Shown piece by piece: positions 8,326 through 16,983 of a stretch of 64,000 bases of DNA. This stretch comes from Flavobacteriaceae bacterium (GTDB taxonomy: Bacteria > Bacteroidota > Bacteroidia > Flavobacteriales > Flavobacteriaceae): assembly GCA_013214065.1 (NCBI GenBank), contig JABSPK010000011.1, positions 1-64,000 of the forward strand, in the 5' to 3' direction. Position numbers and translations under genes: made by a program. Within the stretch, counting starts at the first letter, position 1; every line of letters begins with the position of its first letter. A model generated the notes under the pieces. That model worked only from the letters and a program-made list of their open reading frames with translations. It had not been told where the DNA came from and made no database searches.

Positions 8326-8350
8326 AGCACCCTTTTTTGAAAAAAAATTA

Positions 8351-8414
8351 CTCTACAGTTGTAGAGTTTAAATATTTATTCTATATTTGTAGAGTTAATT
8401 CTAGAAATGTAGAA
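8351..8414 (+). promoter_or_regulatory. blaI-type promoter with three operator dyads
   Basis: Three 16-bp dyads related to CTCTACA-nn-TGTAGAG lie at 8351-8366 (perfect), 8379-8394 (14 consensus positions kept or one-off) and 8399-8414. They fit the TACA/TGTA half-sites bound by BlaI/MecI repressors. A Bacteroidota promoter overlaps them: TTG at 8359-8361 inside dyad 1 and TATATTTG (TAnnTTTG) at 8382-8389 inside dyad 2, 20 nt apart. Dyad 3 ends one base before the blaI start codon, so the leader would be only about 20 nt. Autorepression of the blaI-M56 operon is inferred. Confidence 0.8.
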
Positions 8415-8415
8415 T

Positions 8416-8781
8416 ATGCAATTATCAAAATCGGAAGAAGAGTTGATGAATTTATTGTGGAGGCAAAAGAAGGCCTTTATGAAAGACCTTTTGGAGGCTT
8501 ATGACGACCCCAAACCGGCTACGACCACGGTTGCCACCCTATTGAAACGAATGGCCGATAAGGGATTCGTGGCCTATACGAGCTACGGTCGTTCACGGGA
8601 GTACTACCCGCTGGTCAAAAAAAAGGACTATTTCGCGAAGCATGTGAATGGGCTCATCAAAAACTTCTTCAATGACAGTGCCAGCCAGTTCGCTTCTTTC
8701 TTTACCAAAGAAACCGATTTGAGCAAGGAAGAACTGGAGCAACTGAAACAACTGATCGACGAACAAATCAAAAACAAATAA
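8416..8781 (+). CDS. BlaI/MecI/CopY family transcriptional repressor
   Basis: 121 residues. N-terminal winged helix with the family's 'LSKSEEELMNLLW..kkafmkDLLEAY..PKPATTTVATLLKRMADKGFV' core (recognition helix about 39-55), followed by a C-terminal dimerisation helix rich in E/L/K. In this family the repressor dimer leaves DNA when the partner membrane peptidase signals its cleavage. The gene starts one base after the third operator dyad and its stop lies one base before the M56 gene, so the two are a tight operon under autorepression. In Bacteroidota these pairs usually respond to unknown envelope signals rather than beta-lactams. Confidence 0.92.
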   Translation: MQLSKSEEELMNLLWRQKKAFMKDLLEAYDDPKPATTTVATLLKRMADKGFVAYTSYGRSREYYPLVKKKDYFAKHVNGLIKNFFNDSASQFASFFTKETDLSKEELEQLKQLIDEQIKNK

Positions 8782-8782
8782 G

Positions 8783-10885
8783 ATGTTGGAATACCTACTG
8801 AAATCATCTGCCTGTATGGTCGCTTTCCTGATCTTTTACCAGTTTTTGTTGGAAAAGGAAAACCTGCATCATTTTAAACGCTTTTTCCTGCTCGGGGCTT
8901 TGGTGGCTTCTTTGACCATCCCAACCATCGTGTTTACCGAATATGTCGAAGAAACGCCAACCGCAACGACCATCGTAGAAGCGGCACCGATACTAGAACC
9001 GGGAGTTTCACAAGTCGGAGCGGTCGCCACCGATATGGATGTGATCAATTGGCCTCTGTTGTTGGGCAGCTTGTACGCCTTGGGTTTGGTGGTTTTCGGT
9101 TTCAGGTTCGGCAAACACCTCTGGCAGATCGTATCCCGGATACGGAACAACCCCAAAGCGAGACAGCATGCCATCATCAGGGTGCTTTTACGCGAACAGC
9201 TGCCGCCACACACTTTTTTCAAGTATATCTTTTTGAACCAAAAAGCGGTTCAACAAAAGGAGATCCCCAAAGCGGTCATTATCCATGAGGAAACGCACGC
9301 CAAACAACTGCACAGCATCGATGTGGTATTCATTGAAATCCTACAGTTGCTCTTTTGGTTCAACCCGTTGTTCTATCTATTCAAAAAGAACATCAAACTC
9401 AACCATGAATTCTTGGCCGATAACGCCGTGCTCAATCAGCGCATCCCGACCAAAACCTATCAAAACACCTTGCTATCCTTTTTATCGGAAACCAGCGAGA
9501 AAAAATATCAGTCGATTACAATGGCGAACGCCATTACTTATTCATCAATCAAAAAACGTTTAACAGTCATGAGAAAACAGACCTCTAAAAAATCGATGTA
9601 CCTCCGGTGCTTGCTCGTATTCCCCGTAGTTTTGGCCTTGCTTTACGGATTTAGTGAAACCAAGATCGAAACCCGAATCACTTCAGATCCCGAACCTGTA
9701 TCCGAACTTTACGATACCGAAAAGCCGATTCCGGTGACCCAAGGCGAACGGACCATGGCTTTTGCTGGATTGGTCTTGGACACCGAAACCTTTGAACCGG
9801 TAAAAAATGCCGGTATTTATGACCAATCGGGTGCCCTTTTAGGCACCACGGATGCCCAAGGATACTTCAAGGCCGATTTATCCATTGCCAAAGAAGGGGA
9901 CATCCGATTCGAGTTCGAAATCAGAAAGGACGACTATCGCTCCATCATACAACGCGAAAGCTGGGGTCCGCTGCCGGGCACCCTACAATCGACGTATTAC
10001 TTCGGTCTACGGAAGACGCATTCCGAACAAGAACAATTCAGTCACTTGCTCTCGACCAATCGCAACTTGGATTATGCCTGGGTCGTCGAAGGGTTTCGCC
10101 CGATAAGGAGCCGCTTAGAGTCGGTTCGGCGGATCGCTGCGGCGAAAAAGGGCAATTTGGCCGTCTTCATTGAAATCGATGGTAGACCTTACCTCGTAAA
10201 CGAAGATGGAGCCATCGAACTTCCATATCGGGAAGCTCCCGTATCGATCAACGGCAAGATCACGGTACCGGCCTTTAAGATCAATAGTCTGATCCAACGC
10301 GATGAAGTCATCGGAATGACGCCTCTAGCGGGGGAAGCCGCCCAATACGAAATCAAGACCGATGCCCCAGTGTTCAAATCCCCTATTCAAGAAGGGGCTA
10401 CCCGCGAACAAATGAAAACATACAACGCCCTAGCAAAAAAGTACAACGGCATGTCGCGTGACCATATGCGTATTTCGATGCAAGAGGTCAAAACGATGAC
10501 CTATATCTATGGGGTAATGACCGATAAACAAAAGGCCGATGCCGAACCGTTCCCGGATCTTCCCGAACCACCCCCCCCACCCCCGCCAACCCCAAATACT
10601 GCAACGACCTTGGACCCACCGCCCCCTCCACCCACGGCTGTAAAAGCTCCGGGCAGTGACAATGGGGCACCTCCCCCACCTCCGGCACCCATAGCACCAT
10701 TGGATCATATTGTGGCCATGGCCAAAAAAGGGGCCTCCTTCTACTACGAAGGCAAAAAGATATCATCAGACCGGGCCATTGAGCTGCTCAAAACGAATAA
10801 GGAATTGAACGTAGAGACGACAGGTGCCAGTTCAAAACGGCCGGTAGTCAAGATCAGTACCGAACCGATTCGGATCAAATCATAA
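8783..10885 (+). CDS. M56 family (BlaR1-like) membrane metallopeptidase with proline-rich C-terminal extension
   Basis: 700 residues. The N-terminal half is membrane-embedded: helices near 5-22, 33-50, 88-108, 185-198. It carries the zinc site HEETH (His168-His172) with the third ligand in NHEFLAD (about 208-212), as in BlaR1/MecR1. A further helix (about 275-288) precedes a long extracytoplasmic part. That part has a carboxypeptidase-regulatory-like beta-sandwich (about 325-385), a mixed region, a polyproline stretch (about 594-640) and a short C-terminal domain. No penicillin-binding sensor domain with SxxK is visible, so beta-lactam sensing is not supported. Operon partner and likely protease of the BlaI repressor just upstream. 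Confidence 0.88.
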   Translation: MLEYLLKSSACMVAFLIFYQFLLEKENLHHFKRFFLLGALVASLTIPTIVFTEYVEETPTATTIVEAAPILEPGVSQVGAVATDMDVINWPLLLGSLYALGLVVFGFRFGKHLWQIVSRIRNNPKARQHAIIRVLLREQLPPHTFFKYIFLNQKAVQQKEIPKAVIIHEETHAKQLHSIDVVFIEILQLLFWFNPLFYLFKKNIKLNHEFLADNAVLNQRIPTKTYQNTLLSFLSETSEKKYQSITMANAITYSSIKKRLTVMRKQTSKKSMYLRCLLVFPVVLALLYGFSETKIETRITSDPEPVSELYDTEKPIPVTQGERTMAFAGLVLDTETFEPVKNAGIYDQSGALLGTTDAQGYFKADLSIAKEGDIRFEFEIRKDDYRSIIQRESWGPLPGTLQSTYYFGLRKTHSEQEQFSHLLSTNRNLDYAWVVEGFRPIRSRLESVRRIAAAKKGNLAVFIEIDGRPYLVNEDGAIELPYREAPVSINGKITVPAFKINSLIQRDEVIGMTPLAGEAAQYEIKTDAPVFKSPIQEGATREQMKTYNALAKKYNGMSRDHMRISMQEVKTMTYIYGVMTDKQKADAEPFPDLPEPPPPPPPTPNTATTLDPPPPPPTAVKAPGSDNGAPPPPPAPIAPLDHIVAMAKKGASFYYEGKKISSDRAIELLKTNKELNVETTGASSKRPVVKISTEPIRIKS

Positions 10886-11175
10886 GCATAGATACCAAGC
10901 TTCCATGGGCGCCCAGATTTTTGATGCAGCCATAACAAGCTGTTCAATCGCTGCTAAGGAATGAGCAAGGTTAATTCGCCGACTTATCGTACATCTATAC
11001 AATAGAGCCTTCATTTTGAAGGCTTTTTTGTAACAAATCCAAAAAAAATGCGTTCTAATAGCATTATCCTATCATCATCCCACGTATTGCTAAAGATCTC
11101 CACCAACCTTCCATGATCTTTCCAATACCGATAGGCATACATTGAATCAAAATCAAATCCTAAACGAACACTATT
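10886..11175. other. Intergenic region with terminator and upstream region of the DUF4407 gene
   Basis: Holds the intrinsic terminator at 11006-11029 and about 145 nt before the next gene. No further gene or RNA is recognised. Confidence 0.5.
11006..11029 (+). terminator. Intrinsic terminator of the blaI-M56 operon
   Basis: Stem AGCCTTCA / TGAAGGCT with a TTT loop followed by a T-run, 120 nt after the M56 stop codon. Confidence 0.85.
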
Positions 11176-12276
11176 ATGTTGCAACGCTTTTTTATTTTTT
11201 GTTCCGGGGCCGACACCCAAATCCTTGAAGCCTGTTCTAACGGAGAACGTAACAAGTACGCCGGTATCGGGGCTACCGTATTCTTTACCGCGATCATGGC
11301 CTTTATTGCAAGCGGGTATGCCCTGTACACCGTTTTCGACAATGTCTATACCGCAATTTTCTTCGGTTTTATATGGGGATTACTGATTTTTAATTTGGAC
11401 CGGTATATCGTCTCGACCATCAAGAAAAAGGATTCGTTCAAAAGTGAACTCCTTCAGGCCGCCCCGCGTATCGTACTGGCGATCATCATTGCCGTTGTCA
11501 TTTCGAAACCATTGGAGATGAAGATTTTCGAGAAGGAAATCAATCAAGTCCTATTGGAAGAAAAAAACGCGATGACCTTGGCCAATCAGAACCAATTGGC
11601 CCTGCAATACACCCCCAAGGTGGATGCCCTGAATGAGGAAATCGCCGGTCTCAAACGGGAGATCATCAGAAAGGAGGCCGAAACCAATGCCCTGTACGAT
11701 GTGTACATCTCCGAAGCGGAAGGTACCGCTGGTACCGGACTTTTGGGCAAAGGACCTGTCTATGCCGAAAAACGCGAAAAACACGATGCCTATTTGGCCG
11801 AATTACAATCATTGAAACAAACCAACGGCGACAAAATCGCGGCCAAGGAAGCGGAGATCGCCGCGCTCAACGCCGATTACGAAGCCGCAGTCAATGCCTC
11901 GCAACCAGTCATTGATGGTTTTGACGGACTCATGGCCCGAATCAATGCATTGGGGAAATTACCATGGTTTCCTTCGTTCTTTATCTTTTTACTGTTCCTA
12001 GCTATCGAAACGGCACCTATCATAGCAAAACTCTTAGCCCCGAAAGGGGAATACGACTATCGCTTTGAAGAGGGCGAAAGTGTGGTTGCCACATGGGTTA
12101 CACAGAAAGTGGAACAACGTAAATTATTGCTATCGACCGATGCGGCCATCAACGAAGACATCTACGCCGATATCAAATCGGAAGAAGCCTTGTACCGGTA
12201 TAAGAAGGAAAAAGCCGAAGAACTATTACGGTTGCAGGCAGACGCATTCCACGACGTTCAGGTCAAAGGGCTTTAG
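11176..12276 (+). CDS. DUF4407 membrane protein with central coiled coil
   Basis: 366 residues. The start 'LQRFFIFCSGADTQILE.CSNGERNKYAGIGATVFFTA' is the diagnostic opening of DUF4407. Helices lie near 31-50, 55-74, 95-113 and 257-277. Between the second pair is a long extracytoplasmic coiled coil (about 130-245) rich in K/E/A, with a 'GTAGTGLLGKGPVYAEKR' loop. The C-terminal 85 residues are charged and helical. The family is widespread in Bacteroidota and Actinobacteria with no established role; its architecture suggests a scaffold or mechanosensor-like membrane protein. Its stop codon overlaps the convergent rfbD stop by a few bases, with no terminator between. Confidence 0.85.
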   Translation: MLQRFFIFCSGADTQILEACSNGERNKYAGIGATVFFTAIMAFIASGYALYTVFDNVYTAIFFGFIWGLLIFNLDRYIVSTIKKKDSFKSELLQAAPRIVLAIIIAVVISKPLEMKIFEKEINQVLLEEKNAMTLANQNQLALQYTPKVDALNEEIAGLKREIIRKEAETNALYDVYISEAEGTAGTGLLGKGPVYAEKREKHDAYLAELQSLKQTNGDKIAAKEAEIAALNADYEAAVNASQPVIDGFDGLMARINALGKLPWFPSFFIFLLFLAIETAPIIAKLLAPKGEYDYRFEEGESVVATWVTQKVEQRKLLLSTDAAINEDIYADIKSEEALYRYKKEKAEELLRLQADAFHDVQVKGL

Positions 12277-13139
12277 ACCTGTAGTTTGGCATGGGCCTTT
12301 AAGGCCACGGCCAGACTATCTCGCCAATGCGGGATGTACAGATTGAAGGTGTTCTTGATTTTTTCCTTATCCAGAACACTGAACTTAGGCCGCTCGGCTG
12401 GCGTCGGAAAAGCCTCGGAACGGATAGGCTTCAGATCGACCTCGATGCCTTGACCATCAAAAATGGCTTTGGCGAAATCATACCAGCTGGCCACCCCTTC
12501 GTTGCTGTAGTTGTAGACCCCATAGTCGATGCTATGCGCCTTGATAATGTACAGTAAAACGTTGGCTAGGTCATGGGCATAGGTCGGCGTGCCCACCTGA
12601 TCATAGACCACGGAGAGTTCATCGCGCTCTTGGCCCAAACGGATCATGGTCTTCATGAAATTGTGTCCGTGTTCGGAATACAACCAAGATGTTCGAATGA
12701 TGAAGTGTTCTTCAAGGTTATTGATGATGGCACGTTCGCCCTTGTACTTCGTATCTCCATAGAAACCAATGGGCCTCGCGATATCTTCTTCTTTATACGG
12801 CACGTTCAAGTAACCGTCGAAAACGAAATCGGTAGAAATATGGATCAATACCGTGCTGGTCTCGTTACAGTTCATGGCCAGGTTACGTGCCCCGGTCACA
12901 TTGACTTTTTGGGCAAGTTCGGTATCACTTTCCGCTTGATCGACCCCGGTAAAGGCAGCACAGTTGATGCAATACGCGTAATGCTTGGCCGTCAGGGCCT
13001 CATGTACGGCATCGAAATCGGTGATGTCGAGATCGGAAGATGACATAAAGACGAAATTCAACCCCTTATCGGCATCGGCCGCCAAGGTTTTGATCGTGCT
13101 TCCCAATTGGCCAGAGGCGCCTGTAACAAGAATATTCAT
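12273..13139 (-). CDS. rfbD: dTDP-4-dehydrorhamnose reductase
   Basis: 288 residues. Last step of dTDP-L-rhamnose synthesis: NAD(P)H reduction of dTDP-4-keto-L-rhamnose. Rossmann motif 'NILVTGASGQLGS' at the N-terminus, 'STDFVFDG' (catalytic Thr region), and 'YGDTKYKGE', the Y-x-x-x-K catalytic pair. The C-terminus carries 'RPKFSVLDKEKI', the family's substrate-loop signature 'RP..s.Ld..k'. Last gene of the rfbB-A-C-D unit, 9 nt after rfbC. Rhamnose made here presumably goes into the neighbouring exopolysaccharide. Confidence 0.95.
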   Translation of the reverse strand: MNILVTGASGQLGSTIKTLAADADKGLNFVFMSSSDLDITDFDAVHEALTAKHYAYCINCAAFTGVDQAESDTELAQKVNVTGARNLAMNCNETSTVLIHISTDFVFDGYLNVPYKEEDIARPIGFYGDTKYKGERAIINNLEEHFIIRTSWLYSEHGHNFMKTMIRLGQERDELSVVYDQVGTPTYAHDLANVLLYIIKAHSIDYGVYNYSNEGVASWYDFAKAIFDGQGIEVDLKPIRSEAFPTPAERPKFSVLDKEKIKNTFNLYIPHWRDSLAVALKAHAKLQV

Positions 13140-13148
13140 AGGTGGTGT

Positions 13149-13700
13149 TTAAAAATTAGGAACGGCCTCCGCAAAGGTAGGCAGTACCTTATCCTTGGCC
13201 GAAATGATCAGTTCCTTGTCTTGCAATATCCAATCAATACCGAAGGCCGAATCGTTATATATAATGCCCCCTTCAGCCGTTTTATTGTAGAAGTTGTCAC
13301 ATTTGTAGAAAAAAATGGCGCTTTCACTCAAAGTCACAAAGCCATGGGCACAGCCCCGAGGTATGAACATCTGTTTTTTGTTATCAGAAGACAAATGCGT
13401 CCTGACGACCGCCCCAAACGTCTTCGAGTTGGGTCGAATATCCACGGCCACATCCAATACCTCTCCGTCAAGAACACATACCAATTTGGCTTGGGCGTGT
13501 TCTCCTTGCTGAAAATGCAGTCCCCTGAGCACCCCGCGTGACGATCTTGATTGATTGTCCTGCACGAAAAAAGGCTTGGCACCGGTCTGCAATTCAAACT
13601 GCTCTTGGTTGTAACTTTCGAAGAAATAGCCGCGTTCATCCTCAAAAACCTTAGGTTCGAGAATAAAACAGCCCTGTATTTCGGTTTCTCTTATTTCCAT
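13149..13700 (-). CDS. rfbC: dTDP-4-dehydrorhamnose 3,5-epimerase
   Basis: 183 residues, the usual length of this cupin enzyme. It epimerises dTDP-4-keto-6-deoxyglucose at C3 and C5. Motifs: 'PKVFEDERGYFFESYN' near the N-terminus, 'QDNQSRSSRGVLRGLHFQ' with the catalytic His, 'VDIRPNSKTFG' and 'MFIPRGCAHGF'. Starts 2 nt after the rfbA stop, in the same operon. Confidence 0.95.
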   Translation of the reverse strand: MEIRETEIQGCFILEPKVFEDERGYFFESYNQEQFELQTGAKPFFVQDNQSRSSRGVLRGLHFQQGEHAQAKLVCVLDGEVLDVAVDIRPNSKTFGAVVRTHLSSDNKKQMFIPRGCAHGFVTLSESAIFFYKCDNFYNKTAEGGIIYNDSAFGIDWILQDKELIISAKDKVLPTFAEAVPNF

Positions 13701-13702
13701 TT

Positions 13703-14560
13703 TTACAATACTTCAAGCAATCGTTTACTATATCCGCTTTTGATATAGGGTTCGGTCAGTTTCCTGAACTGGTTTTTCGCAATATACCCCATTTTATAGG
13801 CCGATGATTCAATCGCCCCGATCTTGAGTCCCTGACGTTCTTCAATGACCTGAACGAATTGGGCGGCCTGCATCAAGGAAGCAAAAGTACCTGTATCCAA
13901 CCAGGCCGTTCCACGATCCATGATGCTGACTTTCAATTTACCCCTTCTGAGGTATTCTTGGTTGATATCCGTAATCTCCAGTTCGCCACGGGCACTAGGC
14001 TGGATGTTCCTCGCGATGTCAACGACATCATTATCGTAGAAATAGATTCCGGGCACCGCATAATTCGACTTCGGGTTCCGTGGCTTTTCCTCAATGGAAA
14101 TCGCCTTGCCCTTATCATCGAACTCGACTACCCCATAGCGCTCGGGATCGTTTACGTGATAGGCATAAATGATGCCCCCATCGGGATCGTTGTTCGATTG
14201 CAATAGGTTTTCAAGTCCGGTACCGTAAAAAATATTGTCGCCCAATATCAAGGCTACCTTGTCCTTACCGATAAAATCGGCGCCGATGATAAAGGCCTCG
14301 GCCAGACCATTGGGTTCTGCCTGCACGGCATATTCAAAGCGACATCCGTATTTTCTACCATCCCCCAATAACTTTTGGAAGAGCGGTAGGTCGTGCGGTG
14401 TCGAAATGATCAAGATTTCCCATATACCCGACTCCAATAAAGTGGACAGCGGATAATAGATCATCGGCTTATCGTAAACAGGCATCAGTTGCTTGCTCAC
14501 CGCCAGTGTCAATGGATGTAATCGGGTGCCCGATCCACCTGCCAGTATAATTCCTTTCAT
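13703..14560 (-). CDS. rfbA: Glucose-1-phosphate thymidylyltransferase
   Basis: 285 residues, typical. Makes dTDP-glucose from dTTP and glucose-1-phosphate. The nucleotide-binding start '[17 protein letters not shown]' is complete, followed by '[18 protein letters not shown]' and '[10 protein letters not shown]' (metal-binding Asp). Also seen are '[15 protein letters not shown]' and the catalytic region '[10 protein letters not shown]', then 'GTAWLDTGT'. Lies 24 nt downstream of rfbB and 2 nt upstream of rfbC. Confidence 0.96.
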   Translation of the reverse strand: MKGIILAGGSGTRLHPLTLAVSKQLMPVYDKPMIYYPLSTLLESGIWEILIISTPHDLPLFQKLLGDGRKYGCRFEYAVQAEPNGLAEAFIIGADFIGKDKVALILGDNIFYGTGLENLLQSNNDPDGGIIYAYHVNDPERYGVVEFDDKGKAISIEEKPRNPKSNYAVPGIYFYDNDVVDIARNIQPSARGELEITDINQEYLRRGKLKVSIMDRGTAWLDTGTFASLMQAAQFVQVIEERQGLKIGAIESSAYKMGYIAKNQFRKLTEPYIKSGYSKRLLEVL

Positions 14561-14584
14561 GTCAATTAAGTAGGTTTTAAATTC

Positions 14585-15622
14585 TTAAGCCAATCCCGAT
14601 CGTTCTTTCGCAACGTAACGGGCCAAATACCAATCGATGGTCTTGGCGATACCAGTTTCAAAATTCTCATCGGCTTTCCAGCCCAGTTCGTTCTCGATTT
14701 TCGTTGCATCGATGGCATATCTGAAATCATGTCCGGCGCGATCCTTGACATAAGTGATCAAGGCTTGGTAGGATTCACCGTCAGAACGTGGGTTTTTCGC
14801 ATCCAATAGCTCACAGACCGTTTTCGCAATGTATAGGTTGTTCCTTTCGTTGCGACCACCGATGTTATAGGTTTCCCCAGAAACCCCATTGGCGTAAGCC
14901 AAAGCGATCCCTTTACAATGATCTAATACGTACAGCCAATCCCTGATGTTCGAACCATCACCGTAAATCGGTATCGGTTCCAGGGCCAATGCCTTTCGTA
15001 TGATCGTCGGTATCAGCTTTTCGTCGTGCTGTTTCGGACCGTAATTGTTCGAACAATTGGTCGTGACCACATCCATTCCATAGGTATGGTGATAACTTCT
15101 TACGATGAAATCGGAAGAAGCCTTCGACGCACTGTAGGGGCTATTGGGTGCGTAAGGCGTCGTTTCCATGAACAAGCCTTCTTCGCCCAATGTACCATAG
15201 ACCTCGTCGGTCGATACGTGGTGGAACCTTGAATCGCTGTAGGCCTCTTTGTAGATACCCGGACCGACCATCCAATGCTTTTTGGCCACATCGATCAAAT
15301 TGAACGTACCAAGGATGTTCGTCTGCATAAACGCATCCGGATTGGTAATGGAATTGTCGACGTGTGATTCGGCGGCGAAATGGATCACCCCTTTGATATC
15401 ATAGGTCTTGAAGATCTTTTCTATCAATTCACGATCGCAAATATCACCTTCTATAAAGGTATATCGGCTATGACCTTCGATCTCCTTAAGATTCGCCAAG
15501 TCACCGGCGTAGGTCAATGCATCGAGATTTACCAAATGGATGTTTGAGTTGGACTCTAGGAAATAAGGCACGAAGTTGGACCCTATAAAACCGGCCCCTC
15601 CAGTTACCAAAACGTGTGTCAT
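14585..15622 (-). CDS. rfbB: dTDP-glucose 4,6-dehydratase
   Basis: 345 residues. Converts dTDP-glucose to dTDP-4-keto-6-deoxyglucose with bound NAD+. Motifs: Rossmann 'VTGGAGFIGSNFV', 'HFAAESHVDNSI', catalytic 'VSTDEVYG' (Thr-Asp-Glu) and 'YSASKASSDF' (Tyr-x-x-x-Lys). First gene of the rfbBACD unit; a promoter-like element shared with ugd lies 29-79 nt upstream of its start codon. Divergent from the REC-histidine kinase gene at 15847, so the 224-nt gap carries two promoters. Confidence 0.96.
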   Translation of the reverse strand: MTHVLVTGGAGFIGSNFVPYFLESNSNIHLVNLDALTYAGDLANLKEIEGHSRYTFIEGDICDRELIEKIFKTYDIKGVIHFAAESHVDNSITNPDAFMQTNILGTFNLIDVAKKHWMVGPGIYKEAYSDSRFHHVSTDEVYGTLGEEGLFMETTPYAPNSPYSASKASSDFIVRSYHHTYGMDVVTTNCSNNYGPKQHDEKLIPTIIRKALALEPIPIYGDGSNIRDWLYVLDHCKGIALAYANGVSGETYNIGGRNERNNLYIAKTVCELLDAKNPRSDGESYQALITYVKDRAGHDFRYAIDATKIENELGWKADENFETGIAKTIDWYLARYVAKERSGLA

Positions 15623-15650
15623 ACCCCAATTTTAAGTTTACTATTACTTT

Positions 15651-15701
15651 TTTTGTAAATATAATCCTACTTTGATGTTTGCCTTAATTATTGTTGTGAA
15701 A
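15651..15701 (-). promoter_or_regulatory. Promoter-like element upstream of rfbB (shared with ugd)
   Basis: On the minus strand TTTCACAACAATA, a 16-nt variable stretch, then AAGTAGGATTATATTTAC. The copy before ugd (24811-24862) has the same 13 bases, the same 16-nt spacing and 16 of 18 bases in the second block. The TATATTTA in block 2 resembles a -7 box (TAnnTTTG), while no -33 TTTG sits at the right distance, so activator dependence through block 1 is possible. Role inferred from conservation and position. Confidence 0.6.
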
Positions 15702-15846
15702 GATATGTTTTTGGTGGTAGAATCATAGAATATACTCTTTTCCGCGTTAAAATGCCAATAGTTTAACAGGCCATATAGGAATATACAGAATATACAAAAT
15801 CATCATGAAACTTTTTCTTACTTTAGTGTAGGGTTAGCACCGACCA

Positions 15847-16983
15847 ATGACAAAAAAAGAAAGCGCACGTCCATACATCCTAGCCGTTGACGACGAACAG
15901 TTGAATTTAGAACTCATTCGATTTATTTTAGAACGGAATGAGTTCGAATTCAAGGGCACCAGCGATGATGAGCTTTTTTTCAAGTTGTTGGAGGAGAAAA
16001 AGCCCGACTTGATCCTTCTCGATGTGATCATGCCCCGAATCGAAGGTTTCGAGCTGTGTCAAAAGTTGAAATCGTTCGAGGCCTATCAAGACATTCCCGT
16101 TATTTTCCTGACCGGAAAGGTCGGGGTCAAAGACAAGGTCAAGGGTTTCGAAGTTGGGGGCGTAGATTACGTCACCAAACCCTTCAACGAGCAAGAGCTT
16201 ATCGCCCGTATAGAGGCCCATGTCGAGTTACGGCGGGCCAAAAACAAAATCGAACGTCAAGCCGAAAACCTTCGGCAGTCGAATGCCTTGAAAGATCGTA
16301 TGTTCTCGATCATCGGGCACGACCTTCGCTCTCCCTTGAGTGCCGCAAAATTGAAAATGGATTTTATCATGCGTGGGATCATCGATTCCAAGGCCGATGG
16401 CTTTGTGGATGAAACGGTCTACGAACTGCTCAAAACGATGGATGAGGCCTTGAACCTGCTACAGAACCTCTTGGGCTGGGCCAAAGCGGAAAGTGGTCAA
16501 ATACAGGTCATTCCGGAAAACCTTGATTTGAACGATATCGTCGAACAGACTTTTCGCTTATTGAAATTGGGTAGTGAACACAAGAAAATCATTTTGATCA
16601 ACGAGGTGCCCGAACATACCTTTGTCCATGCCGACTTGAATACGGTCAAGACGGTGCTCCGAAATTTGGTTTCCAACGCCATCAAATTCACGCCTGTCGA
16701 CGGTAGGATATGCATCAAGGCATCGGAATCAAACGAGCGAATGGTCGTCGAAGTGGAGGATAATGGGGAAGGGATCCCGAAAGAAGACATACCGAAGATT
16801 TTGAACCCGAACGAACACTTCAGCAAATTGGGCACCGAAAAAGAACCAGGAACGGGTCTCGGACTCGTACTTTGCCAAAATTTCGTCAATAAGAACGGGG
16901 GGCAACTAAAAATCAAAAGCACGGTGGGAAAAGGAAGCACCTTCTATTTCGACCTTCCGGTGGGTGAAAAGGTTTCAGCCTAA
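15847..16983 (+). CDS. Hybrid signalling protein: receiver domain followed by histidine kinase
   Basis: 378 residues, cytoplasmic. Residues 10-128 are a complete receiver (acidic pair at 15-16, phospho-acceptor Asp59, Lys111 in 'VTKPF'). After a helical linker come HisKA with His158 ('GHDLRSPL') and HATPase_c with N-box 'NLVSNAIKFTP', 'DNGEGIP' and 'GTGLGLVLC'. The receiver-first order means its kinase is probably tuned by phosphorylation from another kinase. It is the only plus-strand gene inside the polysaccharide locus. Its stop codon overlaps the stop of the convergent glycosyltransferase at 16980 by 4 bases, and it is divergent from rfbB. A regulatory role over this locus is inferred from position only. 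Confidence 0.92.
   Translation: MTKKESARPYILAVDDEQLNLELIRFILERNEFEFKGTSDDELFFKLLEEKKPDLILLDVIMPRIEGFELCQKLKSFEAYQDIPVIFLTGKVGVKDKVKGFEVGGVDYVTKPFNEQELIARIEAHVELRRAKNKIERQAENLRQSNALKDRMFSIIGHDLRSPLSAAKLKMDFIMRGIIDSKADGFVDETVYELLKTMDEALNLLQNLLGWAKAESGQIQVIPENLDLNDIVEQTFRLLKLGSEHKKIILINEVPEHTFVHADLNTVKTVLRNLVSNAIKFTPVDGRICIKASESNERMVVEVEDNGEGIPKEDIPKILNPNEHFSKLGTEKEPGTGLGLVLCQNFVNKNGGQLKIKSTVGKGSTFYFDLPVGEKVSA

Noticed and set aside
10430-10766. Glycine- and tryptophan-rich minus-strand frames
   Set aside because: They are antisense to the polyproline segment of the M56 gene, where CCN codons read as GG-rich codons on the other strand.
8783-10885. Beta-lactam resistance sensor
   Set aside because: The M56 protein lacks a penicillin-binding domain and no beta-lactamase gene is nearby.
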